DNA of 64,000 nucleotides from Takakia lepidozioides (lineage: Eukaryota; Streptophyta; Takakiopsida; Takakiales; Takakiaceae): positions 80,890,756-80,954,755 of the forward strand of contig CM060731.1 in assembly GCA_030704615.1 (NCBI GenBank). The letters run 5' to 3'. Below the pieces are notes generated by a model. The model saw only the letters and a program-made list of their open reading frames with translations. It had not been told where the DNA came from and did not search any database. Positions 1-13,900 of the stretch are shown in pieces (positions within the stretch are counted from its first letter, which is position 1; each line of letters starts with the position of its first letter). Position numbers and translations under genes: made by a program.

Positions 1-1370
1 GAACGACGGTCGTAAAATGCATCCTCGGCACTATCCGCAAGTTCAGGTTCCAAGGAGAAGGGAGGATGCCTGAAGGATTGGACGTGCTTCTGAAGATTTT
101 GCATTAGTAACCATGCATTGCCCATTATTGGTTGCTTTCCATCAAACTCCCGCAAGACGATTAACACCGGCTCTACCATATAAACAAAGTTTTTACATTT
201 CTTCCAGAAATCATCACTGCGAATGTTATTTCGAACTTTTCAACTTTTGCCCAATGACTTGGCTTTTCTGGAGTCCCACAATGTCCGTGTGTACACATCC
301 CATTGAGGATCGATGATGGTGTGCTCCAGACTGCTCTTCACCGTCACCAACCGATCCACCATCAAGAAGTTAGTAGCAAAACGAGTTTCGCCTGGATTGC
401 GGAGGCTGTATTTGGGTTCGTGCCTCTTATACATTGCCAAATGGATGTGGTGTATGCGGATGAACGACACGGTTAGGTTGAATAGACATGTCAATGATGA
501 ACACAATTTGTTGGGTAGGTGACTGACTGTTGGTAAGAGTTTTTAATGGAACTCTGAGTGTATTTAGCATAAAATATTTTGTGGAGTTTGTCCAGCTGGG
601 GAACAATTCTTGGGATCGGTCGACACTAGTGGCGAGAAGAAAGATGGACGTTATCAATGCATGACATTGAACAACAGCCTGTTTGTAACAGAACTCCAAC
701 CATCGGCACATATAGTGCTTCCATATTTTTTGATACGCTCGTCCGTCCTATCGTTGACTTTTTGGGTAAGCTTGGTCATGGCGTCTTATAGCAATCATGT
801 GCGGAGATTGTGATAAGTCGGAGGCACGTACGTGGATCTGGACTCCGAGGTTGCTTTAATATTAGCTTTGTCACATTAAATGGTATGTTGGCCTCGAAGA
901 AAATCTGCGCCTATTTTTTTATCCAACTGTCTTTTCGCAGACAATTTAAGACCTTCCTGCATGGATTGCTGTCATCCGTTGAAGTGTAGGGGTACAAAGA
1001 GGTGTTGAAGCAGGTGTTATTCCGGCACAACCCACTTGTCCAATGACACCCGAAGCCTCACAAGAGTCGCCCTAGATACTAATCGGGGCATCGTGACGGG
1101 AAGATGGAGTGTTCTGCTCAGAGGTCATGTCCAGATCCAAATACATTGGAATATTGCCTCCACACTGGGCAAAGTGGCGTTTTACCCGCATAGATGTTTT
1201 AAGGCACCCACCCCAGCGCTCTTCACACCTTTATAGCCGAGGTGAGCGAGCAACCGATCCTTACGATAAGAAAGTTTTAATCTACATAGGTTGCACTCAA
1301 CATTGTCAGTGGCACTGACAGTGTTCGGGATTGCCGTATACCAAGGGCTCCATTCCTCCCTCGTCTTCAC
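1..1370 (-). mobile_element. Decayed hAT transposase (DUF659 type), partial
   Basis: Read on the minus strand, several frames together give a recognisable hAT-family transposase. Near 1182-1370 is a BED-like zinc-finger segment (CNLCRLKLSYRKDRLLAHLG). Around 690-960 is the DUF659 segment, including KYGSTICADGWSSVTNR. From about 510 to the window edge comes the RNase H-fold part, with GETRFATNFLMVDRLV near 350-400 and NDDFWKKCKNFVYMVEP, then FSLEPELADSAEDAFYDRR near the edge. hAT transposases cut and paste DNA with 8-bp target duplications. Frameshifts and stops separate the blocks, so this copy cannot make a full protein. The C-terminal dimerisation region would lie left of the window. I did not find terminal inverted repeats. 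The family call is by motif recognition only; I am fairly sure of hAT, less of the exact right boundary. Confidence 0.75.
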
Positions 1371-4300
1371 CCAATATCCACTCCCCTGGGACCTAGCGAT
1401 GCAAGCAACAAAAAACGGTCACCTATAAATGAACGTGTTGTGAATGTAGAGTGCAATGCGATAGCCCAACACTTCTACACCTGTCAGCAACCCAAGTGGG
1501 TCGATGTGGGTTGTAGTATTGAACTTATACACAATCTGCTGAAGTGGCTTTGGTGGAAGCCACAATGGCAAAATGTGCGCACCCTCCTCTTGAGCTACAC
1601 TCTCGTTCAATGGAAGTGAACATTCAAAGCAACCTCAAGTGTTTGCGCCAAAAGAAGTGAGAAGCTTGGTGACCCTCCTCCCTTATATATGATCCAAGAG
1701 GGATGAAAGTAAAATGAATAAATGACGAACCAATAGCGCCCACCCGAAAAAGGATGTACAACCATATTTGTTGTAATTTTGAAATCAAACGACTGCTAAT
1801 ACTACAGTCATTATTTTTATTTTTTATGAAAAACAAGCGATCGCCCCTACTGCGGTCGCTTTTATTTCCTTTCATTTTGTGTAATATTGCGGTCACTTCT
1901 ATTTTGTATATTTTTAAATGTTTTGATGTAATCTTATGGCCATATCAAAGCAGCAGTTTGCCTTATACAACATTTACACGTAAGTGGTATGACATCATAC
2001 CTTGTTTTTTTTGCGCCAAGACCTGGTTTAGGCTTGGGTCATTGTATAAATATGGTAACAAGGTGTTGACTAGCAACCAGTTATACATGTTGCTACTTTA
2101 CCACTGTGCAAAGCAGGGAGGCAAGTCTTCAGATTGCTGAATTTCATCACCCATGGTTACACTGTATATCTGCAGATATTTCTAAACAGTATGTAAACAG
2201 GGAACACAATAGAAGATATTGTATTATGTTCCATAACCTGGCTTCAGTCAGGTACAGCAGGTATATACTCTAGCACTATGTTTACCATATGACAAAGCAT
2301 TCATGGAGGTGTAGAGAGATATACAGGGTCTGTACGAGGTTAATCCCTGTTGCTTAAGATACCTCTAAACATATTGTCCGAGTTCAAAAAGATCCTTCGG
2401 GTTACTGTGCTGCTTGGTACATGCCATAGCAATAAAGCCAGTCTATCCCAGAGCCCATTTTAGGTCTTGGGGCAATCTGTATCTGCTCCAGCAGGGTACT
2501 TGCAAAGTCACAAACAAGTAGAGAAGGACAGGAAACCAAATGGCCTGCATCAGGCAGCATACATGGCCTAAAAGCAAAAGGTTGGGGTTCCCTATGTCCT
2601 CTTACTTAGCTGCTTGATATCATTCAAGCCACAGCATCATACCATTACTATAAACCGAAATCAAAAGCTCATGCTGGGCTGTAAAACAGCAAATCCAGCA
2701 CCATCACGTAGTGTAGCAGAAATCAAAGGCAATAGTCTTTAATAGAAAGACTTCCTGAAAGTTTAAGAGCGGCGCTGGATCTTAATGACCATTGAACGGA
2801 TCGACAAACAATCACAGCTTAGGGTAGATTGTCCGCCAAGAGAAGAGACAACCTCATTGAGGGAATTGAAGCTCTGCCGCCATTGCATACCCCAAGGGGA
2901 ATCGAAAAGTACTGGAATCTTGTCAGAGCACTTGCAGGCTGTCATAAAGCTTCTCCATAGCCATCAAATTCACAAGATTCGTGTTTAAATGAACCCTCTG
3001 ACACCATCTCTCAGCTCCAGCAGAATCAAAACGCACGAGTATCGTGCAGAGTTAAGCGCGGAGGAAGAGATAGGGCAAACCTTCGAGATTTCATCCAAAT
3101 TAGATGAAAAACAGGTAATGAGATGTAAAGAACTTCCTTGATTCCATCATGATGTCATCCAGTAGGGATGGCATCCAAAATATAGTCTGGCTTTCATTAG
3201 GGTTAGTTCTCATGACCAAAATCAGCCAAAGAACCCAGCTATCAAAGAATATTCTTTAATGGAATTAATCCATTTTCATGATTACATCCACTATGGATGA
3301 AATTAAAATATGGTTTAGACAAAATTAGTCCAAGCCGTCCTGGGTTTTGGAAAAAATACAAGCAAGTTCCTTGTATAGAGGGAGCGGGAGAGATCAGGAA
3401 ACAAAAAGAAAAGAAGGAAGGTGGGGGGGGAGTGACTGAGCAGCTGAGTGACATAAACCCCTTGCTAGCAGTGATTTGTTATAATTACAGGTGCAAGATC
3501 TTATTGGTGTAAATATACACGTTGTGCTCATCCGACCAGTCAATATGCCGATCTTCGATCTCTACAAAAATGACCAGCAAACAACCACAAAAACGTCTCA
3601 CACATGTGTGCAGGTGACTGCTGTAGTTGCACAACATTTTGTCAAGAAGTCAAGACACCAACCTCTGGGAACTGATTGTTGTGGACTCAGTTTGCATTTC
3701 CAACCCATGACTGCCTTCACTAGCTTTGTATTGTGTAGGGACAATGCTCTCAGGTCATGGCATAGTCAACAGCTGTGCAAGGTATAGGTTACTGTTGAGT
3801 ACATAGCAGCAGTGTGGTGAGGGCCACTCATTATTGCTGACCTTGGGGTGGAGGGACACCGAAGTTATTTCGGATTCCATGAAGCAACCAGTTGGAACTC
3901 ATTTGATATTCTGAACCTTTGAAACTACTAATGACAATAATCTATGCCGCTTTAGCAAGTTAAACTGAAATCACTTTAACATCTGTGACCTTTGAATGCC
4001 ACTGCTGCAGCTCGTTGATTTTAAGCAAAACAAGGACCACCTCTTGAAGGAACATGGGTCAAGAATTGAATGTTATGTCCTCCAGCATGCGAGATGGCTT
4101 TCCACAGTAGAAGAACACTTACAGCTGGTGTGCTGTGGCTCTATAACTTTGATATCATATGAATCTCTAGAGACACAAATTGAAGGTACATAACAGTGAT
4201 CGAAGGGGGAGAGGGTGAGAGAGAAGGGGGCACTTGGACTGGGTCACATAAGCACAAAACATGCTCAATTCTATCCACTGCTGGTAGTCGCAATACCAAT

Positions 4301-4947
4301 ATCTTACTGATGACCGCCACTGATGTGCCCTACCTACTCATTTTTGCACAAAAGCGGGCCCACAATGGACTGGTGTCTCTGAGACCTCACTCAGACATCT
4401 AACCCACAACCAAAAACATTCTGCAGAATTATACAAGAATCTTCCGCTACTGCTGCCCGTGGTATCTTTCAATTCAACCTAGCCCAATGATATTCTCACC
4501 AAACATCTCGAGAGTGGAATTCAGTGGGGAAGTACTCGTTGTGTCATACAACCGTGACATTGAAAATGGTTCTCTGGTAAGTTCTCAAATACTAAACAGA
4601 CTTCCAAGTCTTCAACCATTTCACCTTCAAAAGGTACAACGCTAAAGCCATTTTGAAATAGTGCCAATCATCACACCAACCTCAGGGCAGTTTTTACAAG
4701 CTTCTTCCACCCACCAGCACCACTTCGCCACTGCCGAGACCATTCTTCATCACTCTGGCCATGGGCTTGGGATGGGATTTTCTGTTAACATCTCCTGTAG
4801 CCCTCCTTTAATACCTTACCTTGACTCTCAGGCTGTCTATGTGCCCACCCAAAGAAGAGGCAATAACCCTTGATATGAAGGAGGCTTCAGAATGGGCCAA
4901 CAGAAGTAGCCCTACAAGGTATGTCATTGATGTCTTTTGGATGTACG
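1371..4947. other. No recognisable gene; downstream flank of the isoamylase gene
   Basis: This stretch is AT-rich with only short, unconvincing frames on both strands. It contains the 3' flank and probably the 3' untranslated region of the isoamylase gene, which is read towards lower coordinates and stops at 4948. I could not place a clear polyadenylation signal. A G-run near 3421-3430 and short low-complexity stretches are the only other visible structure. Confidence 0.4.
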
Positions 4948-7900
4948 CTAATATGCACTCTCAGGGACAAGAACAAAGATAACAGATGTGTAGCTTAGCA
5001 TGGGATATACATTGGTATTCAGAAAGCTGGCAGATTGTGCCAACGCCACTGCCTTGTGGGGTACATTATCAGAGAGGAAGTCGTAGGGGGAGGGTTTGCT
5101 GGTGTCAACCAGAGGGCACCACTTGAAGCCTGCTCGCTCCGGGAGTGAAACCACAACAGGAAGGTGGCTGGTGTTGAATGCAACATAGAGCTCCTTTCTC
5201 TGCGAATCCACCTGCAGTTCAGAAGATGCTCACCCCATGAGAGAGACATAGAAAGGAAGTTCATCACATCTACATGGTTTCAGTCATATTGCTCGAGCTT
5301 CAATTTGGGCACCACATATGATGTGTGGCTGTGGTTGCTCTGCTGCACCCTGTCTACAAAAAGGGCACACGCAGACTGAATGATCATAGTTGTTTTCCTT
5401 GAGTTGTATGGTCATTGGCTTTTCCACAAGTGGCAATTCCAGGCTGAGTTTCCATACCATGCCGGGTGGGTGGGCGCAGAAATATATACGTGTGGATATA
5501 TGTGTGTTTTCTTTGTTTATGAGTCTCCTGGCAGCTTACCTTCTTGAGCTGCTCTACCTTCATGCAGTGCATTTGTTTCCTCGTTCATAAGCTGTTTAGG
5601 CTTTCTGGGTGTAGCATGAAGTAGCCCACCATGGAACCATGCCCCCAGGCTGAGAGTGGGAGAGGACAGGAGGAGAGAAAAATGGGGGCCCCTACCATCA
5701 CGGAAGTAGCTGCAGTGACGTATGAAGTTGATTCTGGTTTCCAAGATGTTTCCAGCTTAGTTACTGATTTCAGAGGGACTCCTTTTCCCAAAATACTCGG
5801 TCACATGCATCTAAATATGTTCACAAAGGAAGGATGAGTACCAGAGTGAAGGCAACAAATCGACTTGTTTCAGACCACTCCGGCATATTTGGGAAGATGC
5901 CATGCCACTCCAACCTCTCTGCTGTTGGGAAATCTCTCAACCGGAAAGCTTCAGTATCTCTGCATATTCATGTCAACATGCAATCATGTTAGATGGTTGG
6001 GAAACACCATTAAGAGAACAAAAGATGCATAAAGACTTGAATAACCCACCTCCTCCTTTTTTTCAAACAAGGGATGGGTTCTTAGCTACAAGCTACTGCA
6101 AGTATCCTTGAGAACACACACTTGATTGCTCTCCTGCGATTGCGGCCGCATATCCCACAGAGAAGCTAGCCGAATCCCTCACAGGCCCAATTGAAGTACC
6201 AGCCCAGGGCAAGTCAAGCCAATGTGCCATTGTACTAGTACTTTACGCATTTTCAGTTATGCTCGACAAAGTCCTTACATAGTAATGACCTCACAAGCTC
6301 AGTCAGGATTACAAATATGACGAAGGCACAAGGCACTCTAGTCATCCATTCTGTTCGAACATACATACATAGCAATTTTACTCATCCGCAATGACAAAGC
6401 CGTATCATATCTTCTTCATGAGACTGCGCCTCTGACGCCAAATGTATACCCAAATCCGACCCTTGGCAGACCTGGCACACTGAATGAAACTACACAAGAA
6501 GTTCCCACAGGCATAACACAGTAGAGAGCAACCCCCGCCACTTGGTGCATCTATATTTTAAATCTGTTCTAACACACAAGCACCATATGATTCCTTTATC
6601 TGATACAGTAGCTGTCATGACATAAGGAGGAGGAGACAACCTTCGAAAGTTGACCATGAGGCTGAAGAACCTGTAGAATCCATGCGGATCTGCATTCTTC
6701 TTATCCCATCTGAAATAGTTGATCTATCTTCAGCAAACCACATCACCAAGGATTAAGAGTTTGAGCTTCAGCATCAAGGACCCCAATCAAGTGATACATC
6801 AAAAGAAGAGACCCAAAAAGCATTGTATAGCAAACTACCAGATGCTACCAACATCAACCTTCCAGAACTATGTCAGATGAATGTCATCAAGGATGTAATC
6901 CTTTTGCAAGTACACAGAATGCCTGTTTAACCCTGTGGCGTACAACCCCTCTTCAGATGACAATATTCTGAAGATACTCACAGCCACAACTGATTTGCTG
7001 CATTGTCCTTCATTGATTATAACCCCTCAATATTCCAACCAGGGGCACCTGAGAATTGACAAGCGAATGGGCAATTTGATTGAGACCATTAACAAAGAAA
7101 GGCCACTATGTACTGGTGGGTGCAAGCAGAAAGCTCACGGAGTTGTCATGGCAATAGGTGTTGTTATTGCCACCTTTTGTGTGACCATACTCATCACCCA
7201 TCGTTATCATCGGCACCCCCTGCCAACCCATTGCAAACATTCCAACGGAACTAAATGAATTTGCTGCAAAATCAGTTTTCTTGACTACCATGCGCAAGAA
7301 GCCAGAAGATATTATGATGACATGGCTTTGGTCTGAAAAGAACATCTCATAGAGATGTACATACATTGGATGAGCGAAAATGACATGAAATGACACTTAA
7401 TAACGTCCACAAAAACCTCAGAGAGCTCATGGGACAAGAGAAAGCAGGAAACAAGAAAGAGAAGTGGGGCCACAACAAGCAGCACAAAAACAACAAAGGA
7501 AACAAAAATGTCTGCAGGAGGCCAAAGGACCCCTGGGACATAGAATAGAGAAGAACAACCAAAAGAGAGAGAGAATGTACTCAGGAGACGTTGTTAGCTG
7601 TAGCCTTGTGGCCATAGACCCCGTGCCCAGTAAAGAATGTACTCATAAGACGTTATTTGCTGTAGACTTGTGGCCATAGACCCCGCACCCAGTTTAACAA
7701 AAGGGAGCAGAAACTACAGTGCCCAGTAAAGACAGAGAATGTACTCATAAGACGTTGTTTTCCGTAGCCTTGTGGCCATTGATCCAGCGCCGAGTTTGAG
7801 CGGAACACAAAGGGACAGAAACTACCTTTGTCAGGGGCTGACGCCGGTAGTATGACTTACCTTGAAAAATGCAATTGATCTGATTTTTCCAGATATCCTC

Positions 7901-10900
7901 TAGAAATCCCTTCGCACAAACATCAATCTGCTGTGTGTGATTTGCCCAATAACTAGACCCCAAAAGGGCCTGGGCTTTGGCTCAGCCACAAGATCTTCGA
8001 AGTTGGTAAACAGAGGTACAGGAACAGTTTTCTTGATGGAATCGAAGAGGGTAAAGAGAGAGAGAGAGAGAAAGGAAGAAGCTTTAAAACTTACACAGAA
8101 TCACGGAGCGAGAGAAAGAAATAAATAAGTAAGGTATCCTCACTTGCGAAACCATAAGAGCTACAACAAAGTTTCGAAGCTGCCGTTGCCGCAGCCGCTG
8201 CACCCGCAAGCTCACGAGCTCCCCTTCCTACCATACATATTCCATCTCAGCATCAGCAAAAGTTTCCACATACACATGACACAACAGAATAACTAGTAGA
8301 ATATTTTCAAGATGAACCAAATGCTTTCTGATGGAGCCACTCATGGGTTGCCTGTCAATCACAAGGTCTCCCAAGTGTTCCACACAATCTATTGAGTCGA
8401 CTAGCCTTTTGTGCCAAAGTGTCCTAATCAGTAAGCCACAAAACCACAAGTTCACTGAAAGGACTACTTCTGCGTTTGCCAGCACAGATCCAGCAGGAAT
8501 CCAACTTAGTTTATTTTTATGCATCCGTGCAGATGAATGAGCCGTGCATTCAAGCATGGGGAAGTCTGCAAGTGAAGGGAAGAAAAGAAAGTGCACATCC
8601 ACATCTTGACCAAAGGATACCTCGCCACAGTTCCAGCTGTTGTTGTGGCTTTCACCATCATTGTTCCCCTCACCATTGGCCACATTGTGTTTCTGGTTGT
8701 ATGAAGCCAGATCTGCTAGTGAGAATCCATCATGTGCTGTGACAAAATTGATGCTGTGCCATGGTTTTCGGCCCCCTTCCTGCACCATGTAGTAGCACAT
8801 CCATATTTGAGACCTCTAAAGGGGACCCACACAGCTAAGTAGTCTTCCACAACAAGTCAATTAACAAGCTGCAGAACTTCAATTCTCGGTTCATCTTTTG
8901 GTCACAGTTGATGCCACACTGTAGCCCGCCTTTGAAATGGTTGTGGAACCCCCACTCTGTTCCAATCTTCTCACTCATTTTTGTTCTTCTCTTTTTACTG
9001 TTCTGTCTGTAGTGTGCTTGGGACCTACATCCACATGGGCTACTGTAAGCAGAGTCCTCCACAAAATGCCCACTCGTGCAAAGACATACCTGGTATAAGT
9101 GTGGGGAGCCACACAGGCATTGAGCAAACAAGCCCGCAGTTCCATCTGTGCCCTTCACAAAAAGACGCACTGCATCTCGGAACTGCACATCCGTGATGGG
9201 CACTTATGACTTCAACGAACCTTACACCTCCCCAATTCTAGAGGTTAGATACCTCCAAGAGAAAACCTGGAACCTCTTAGGCGCATCCAAGAATGTATTA
9301 TTGGATCGGCTGCAGTACTGCATGTGATACGTCCAAACTCAAGCAAGACTTGTGCTAATTGCCTGCTCACTGCTCCAGCCATCAAACTAAAGGGATGGAG
9401 CAATTTGGTCCTTACCAAATCCTTGCACCTGTCACAGAGCTACAGATTTTCACAGCAAAAAGTACCTGTCCATTCCACTCTGACCACACACCCCAGTGCG
9501 GAAAGCTACCCACTTGATAGAGGCCACCAGAGTCCCATGCCTCTGCAATAAGCTGCCATATCAAATACAGAACATCAGATACCAGATTAGTCCATTTGTC
9601 GCCAAGGCAGTTGTAGTTTCTTGACATACGTCATGCTCTTGGCAGCCTTTGTGCACAAGCCCATTTTGCACAAGTCTCAGAGGGAGAAAGAAAGTAACAT
9701 CCATGCCCAAAAAGCTCATGAGGTGAGAGAGAGAGGCAGGTCAGAGAGACAAACACATCTCCAACTCCCCTTCCATTTTCATCTAATTCCAGTTTGAGAG
9801 GCTGTATCCGGATGTTGAAATCTGTTTTTCTATAAGCCCCTGCTACATCTTCCACTCCCTCCCCCCATCAGCTGATATTTCCCACTCCCCAGCCCTAATT
9901 TTTCTACTTCGGCACAGCAATCTCAACAGTTGCAGTTGGCATACCTTAACCCCACGAAGTATAGGATCATTGCTCATCATGTCAATCAAGGGTGGTTCAC
10001 TCAGAGGAGTGCCTGTGGTCACTGTGTCCCCCTCCACCTTCTCCACAGTCCCAAAGACATTGGCCCGGTCCCACAAGCTGCAAGAGCCATAATTGTTTAT
10101 CAGGTGAGGGAAGATCTGGTGTCTAGTCGTCCCAGCAGATTAACACTTTACTTGACGGAAAGCAAAACCTGGGTTTCTTCCTTGCAATGAAATCAACCTC
10201 TTTGCATTCCTCAGAAATAACTGATCCAATCAAAAGGATCTAAGCCAATTTGTAATAAAGGCGAGAATGCATCCATTCAGTCATATGGACCAGATTTTAG
10301 TTTGTTTCTCACTCTACTTCTTTCCAATCTTTTGACACAGGAAAGTGTGGTCTTCAGACTCCAGGGGCCACATGATGAAGTCATTAGGAACTTGAAGGCC
10401 TCTACCTTTGGCCACCTTACAAACACCCCAATGTAGATCTTCCTACAAAAATCACTCTAGTTTGACTAGAATGGTCAAGATATTCCTATGTATGCGGTTC
10501 CGCTGTTTGTCAGTATTGCAATTAGCATTTAGGTTCATGTGGGTTGATGGGTGTGCACATGTCATAAGCAATGTAAGCAATAAAAGAACAACACACAACC
10601 TGCTTGCTCGAGTCATGATGGAGGCCAGATCAAACCGGAATCCATCGATGTGCATCTCTGTAACCCAGTACCTGCCACCACCCCCTTCTGTGTTGACATC
10701 ACATCTCACATCACACTACTGGAGTGAGCCCCTCATAAAGGTAGTGTATGTTCCCTTTTGTTCAGCCCAAACTGGGCGTGCGGTCTGTGGCCGCCAAGTT
10801 ATGGCAAACAACATCTCCTGGGTGCATTCTGTTGGCCTCACATCTTGACCAAACATGCTTTACCAAAAGGCTTCCACCTCTGACTTCAAAAACCCCCATA

Positions 10901-13900
10901 AATACCAAATTGAAGACAAAAGAGAGGGAGGATCCACCTAAGGCAGTCAACAATGAAGCGGCGCACAATGGGATGATTGCAGTTGAAGGTGTTCCCACAG
11001 CCAGAGTAGTTATAAAATTCCCCCTGCCCAGGAAGGTTCCCAGGTCAGTGAGAAAGTTAATCTGCGGGTATCGCGGTCTCTGGCGCCAGCTCCACTGGGT
11101 GTAGGTAATACAACTGTTCACTTGTCAGCATGTCATGCATGATTACTATGTATGTTCTCACCAGTTCTGAGCTAAAAAAGTGTCAGGGATCATGAAGACC
11201 GACGATGGTCATATTGGACACATTGCTCAGCTTTGTTATTAAATACTGGTTTTGGATTGGATTATGAGAGCACAGGACAAAATAAGATTGAAAAAGAGAC
11301 TTTGCACTGGTGAAGTGTATGTGTGTTTCTATTCCTGTGAATGTGCACACCATTATCTCATTTTATTTCATGCTGGTGTCACAGACAGACAGAGATAGAA
11401 AGAACTCAAAATGTCCATGGGAGGCCCAAAGGGAAGAGGATACAAACTTCATGTGTTTTTCTGCCCAACCGCCCTGCCAGGGTTAGCAATGCATGGCTTG
11501 CCAAGCTTGTGACCTCAGGTTTTCATTTGTGAAGTTAGATGTAGGGTGCTTACTCCTTCCTGGCAAAGAGAGTGGGAAGAAGGGTGTAGAAAATGTCTAC
11601 CTTGGGGGCAATCATGTAGTAGACACGGTTGTCAAAACCTCTGAAAGAAATTGTTGGGCCCATTTCATTGCCTTCTGCAGTGTGATTGAATACAACATCC
11701 ATTAAGACCTGCTCCCAGAGATCCAGTACATATATGGGTTCAGTCTTGGTTCATGTGTCTTCCTTCAAAGTAAAGCTATGTGAAGTCAAGAGCTGATGAA
11801 TCTTGGGGAAGGGTATACACCATGACAGTTTTTATGGACGGAGTTCGCTAATTAGGAGCACTGAGACAGGGTGTGCAATTTCAAACCATTACATGCTCCC
11901 TGCCTGAGATCCTGACACATGAGATTAAAACCTAAATAATGGGTAATTTGGTGGAACCAATAATGGAAAATGCTCACACTATGAAACAAAACTCAAAAGA
12001 AAGTCTCAAACAAGGTTAGACAGTGAGAACTGTGAGAGTATAAGAAAGAGGAATCCCACTGTAGACAAACAAAAACAAGGAATTGTTGCAATAGCCAACC
12101 TCGATACCAAGCTTGTGGGCCTCCCTTACAAGGGTCTTGAACTCATTAATGGCATCACGGCCACAATTTTGAAGACCAGCTGCAGCATACCGCGTCATGG
12201 GGGAGAAGAAATTGATTGTTGAGTAACCCCAGAAATTCATCCTGTTTAAGCAAGAATGTACAACTATCAACCTCAAGGTACACCATAACGAAGCCTACAC
12301 TTACATACCTGACAACAGTGGAATAGAATGCTATAATGTGTCTAAGACTTTGGAAAGACAGGACCTTGAGAGGTTGCAAGTGAAAAAATGAAAAGGTGCC
12401 CAAGAACATAGACTTACTTGTAGTCACCCATAACAGGGTTGTAGGCATAGTATTCCAACTCATTGAACTCATGGCTTGGCATTAGTTCGATTGCATTGAT
12501 ACCTAAGTCCTGCATGCCCATCCCGTCTCTAATTTACAACCTTAGTTTGGCCCTCTTGAGCTACTGATCCAGTGCTCTAGGTTCTCCTTCCTGCTCTTCA
12601 ATAAGAGCACACCTGGCTTGAAGGGTGTAAGAAAAGCCTACCTCACCTCCGGCAATTTGAATCAGCTTATAGCCATAAAAATAAGAGGATGTCTGCCAAA
12701 AGGCCCTTCACAGTCCCATCATGCATATCCAACCTCTTCCCAGCAGCCAAAAGGAGGGTGTTTTACATGTCCAAGTGCATATCAGAGCAGCCTACCACAG
12801 TAGAGAGGATTTAATACAAGCAACACACCTTCAGATGCGAGAGCTTTTCCACCAATCCAAGATAAGTTCCAGGATGCTCCACCTTACTTGAAGGATGGCG
12901 AGTGAATCCCCGGATGTGCATTTCATATATAACCAGATCCTTCTGATGATGACCTGGTGGGAAGTCACCTTCCCAATCAAACTGCAACCCTCCACACCAG
13001 CTGGCACTAAGTTTGGGCTCCAAACTCACTTGAAGTACGTAGTCGTTGCACAAACACAAATTTACACTGAAATCCAAGATCAAGAAAACAGACTGCTGAG
13101 ATTGTAGAATGTACAGCAAAGCCAAACTTAACTTAAGAAGGAAAGATGCTTGAAATTGGACTAAGTGAAAAAAGTATGACTGGTACAAACTGTACCTCGT
13201 CATCTAAAACCGGGACCATACCAGCCATCTGAGGCCAACAGTTGCCACCAGGTCCCAACACTCCATATGTTCCTCGACTGATCACCGCCTACACTACCCC
13301 ACCGTCAATCAACACCCACACATCCCCCCACATGTTACTTTTGAGGTGTATGGTACCTATAATACAGTTACTAGAATTTGCTGGCAATAGTTGTGGCCAT
13401 CACTCTTCTACATGCACACACTGTGTTGAGGGTTGGGAGGGAGGGCAGGAGAGAGAAAAAACCCTCTGTCTGTCCCTTGCAAACATTGACTACGATGTAC
13501 TAACCCTCCAGCAGCTGATTGTGGGGTTTCAAACCCCCAGGGTACATGAGACTAAGCCCACAATTGCACTCACACACAATGTTGGCCTGTCAATTTATGA
13601 CATGATGCTAGAAGCAGTAGGTTGATTCCAGCAATGTTAACTGAACCATTTACCTTGCAACACCTGACACATGTGGCTGTCATTCCACTGGCTGTAACAC
13701 CCTGGAGCGTGAGGTAGAGAGACATGGAGAGAGAGAGAGTGAACATGAAGAACCTCACCTTTGCATAAGGATCTACCAGAATGCGCTTCGGATCATAACA
13801 GGTTCCTTCTTTCAGGCTGAAGTGACCATTGACACGATATCCATACAGTAAATTGGGTGTGATGTCTGGTAGAAAAATGTGCCAGATATCTCCAGTTCGA

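Noticed and set aside
1754-2140. 128-codon plus-strand frame, Phe/Leu/Cys-rich
   Set aside because: It lies in AT-rich DNA, its hydrophobic composition follows from base composition, and it has no motif or homologous neighbour.
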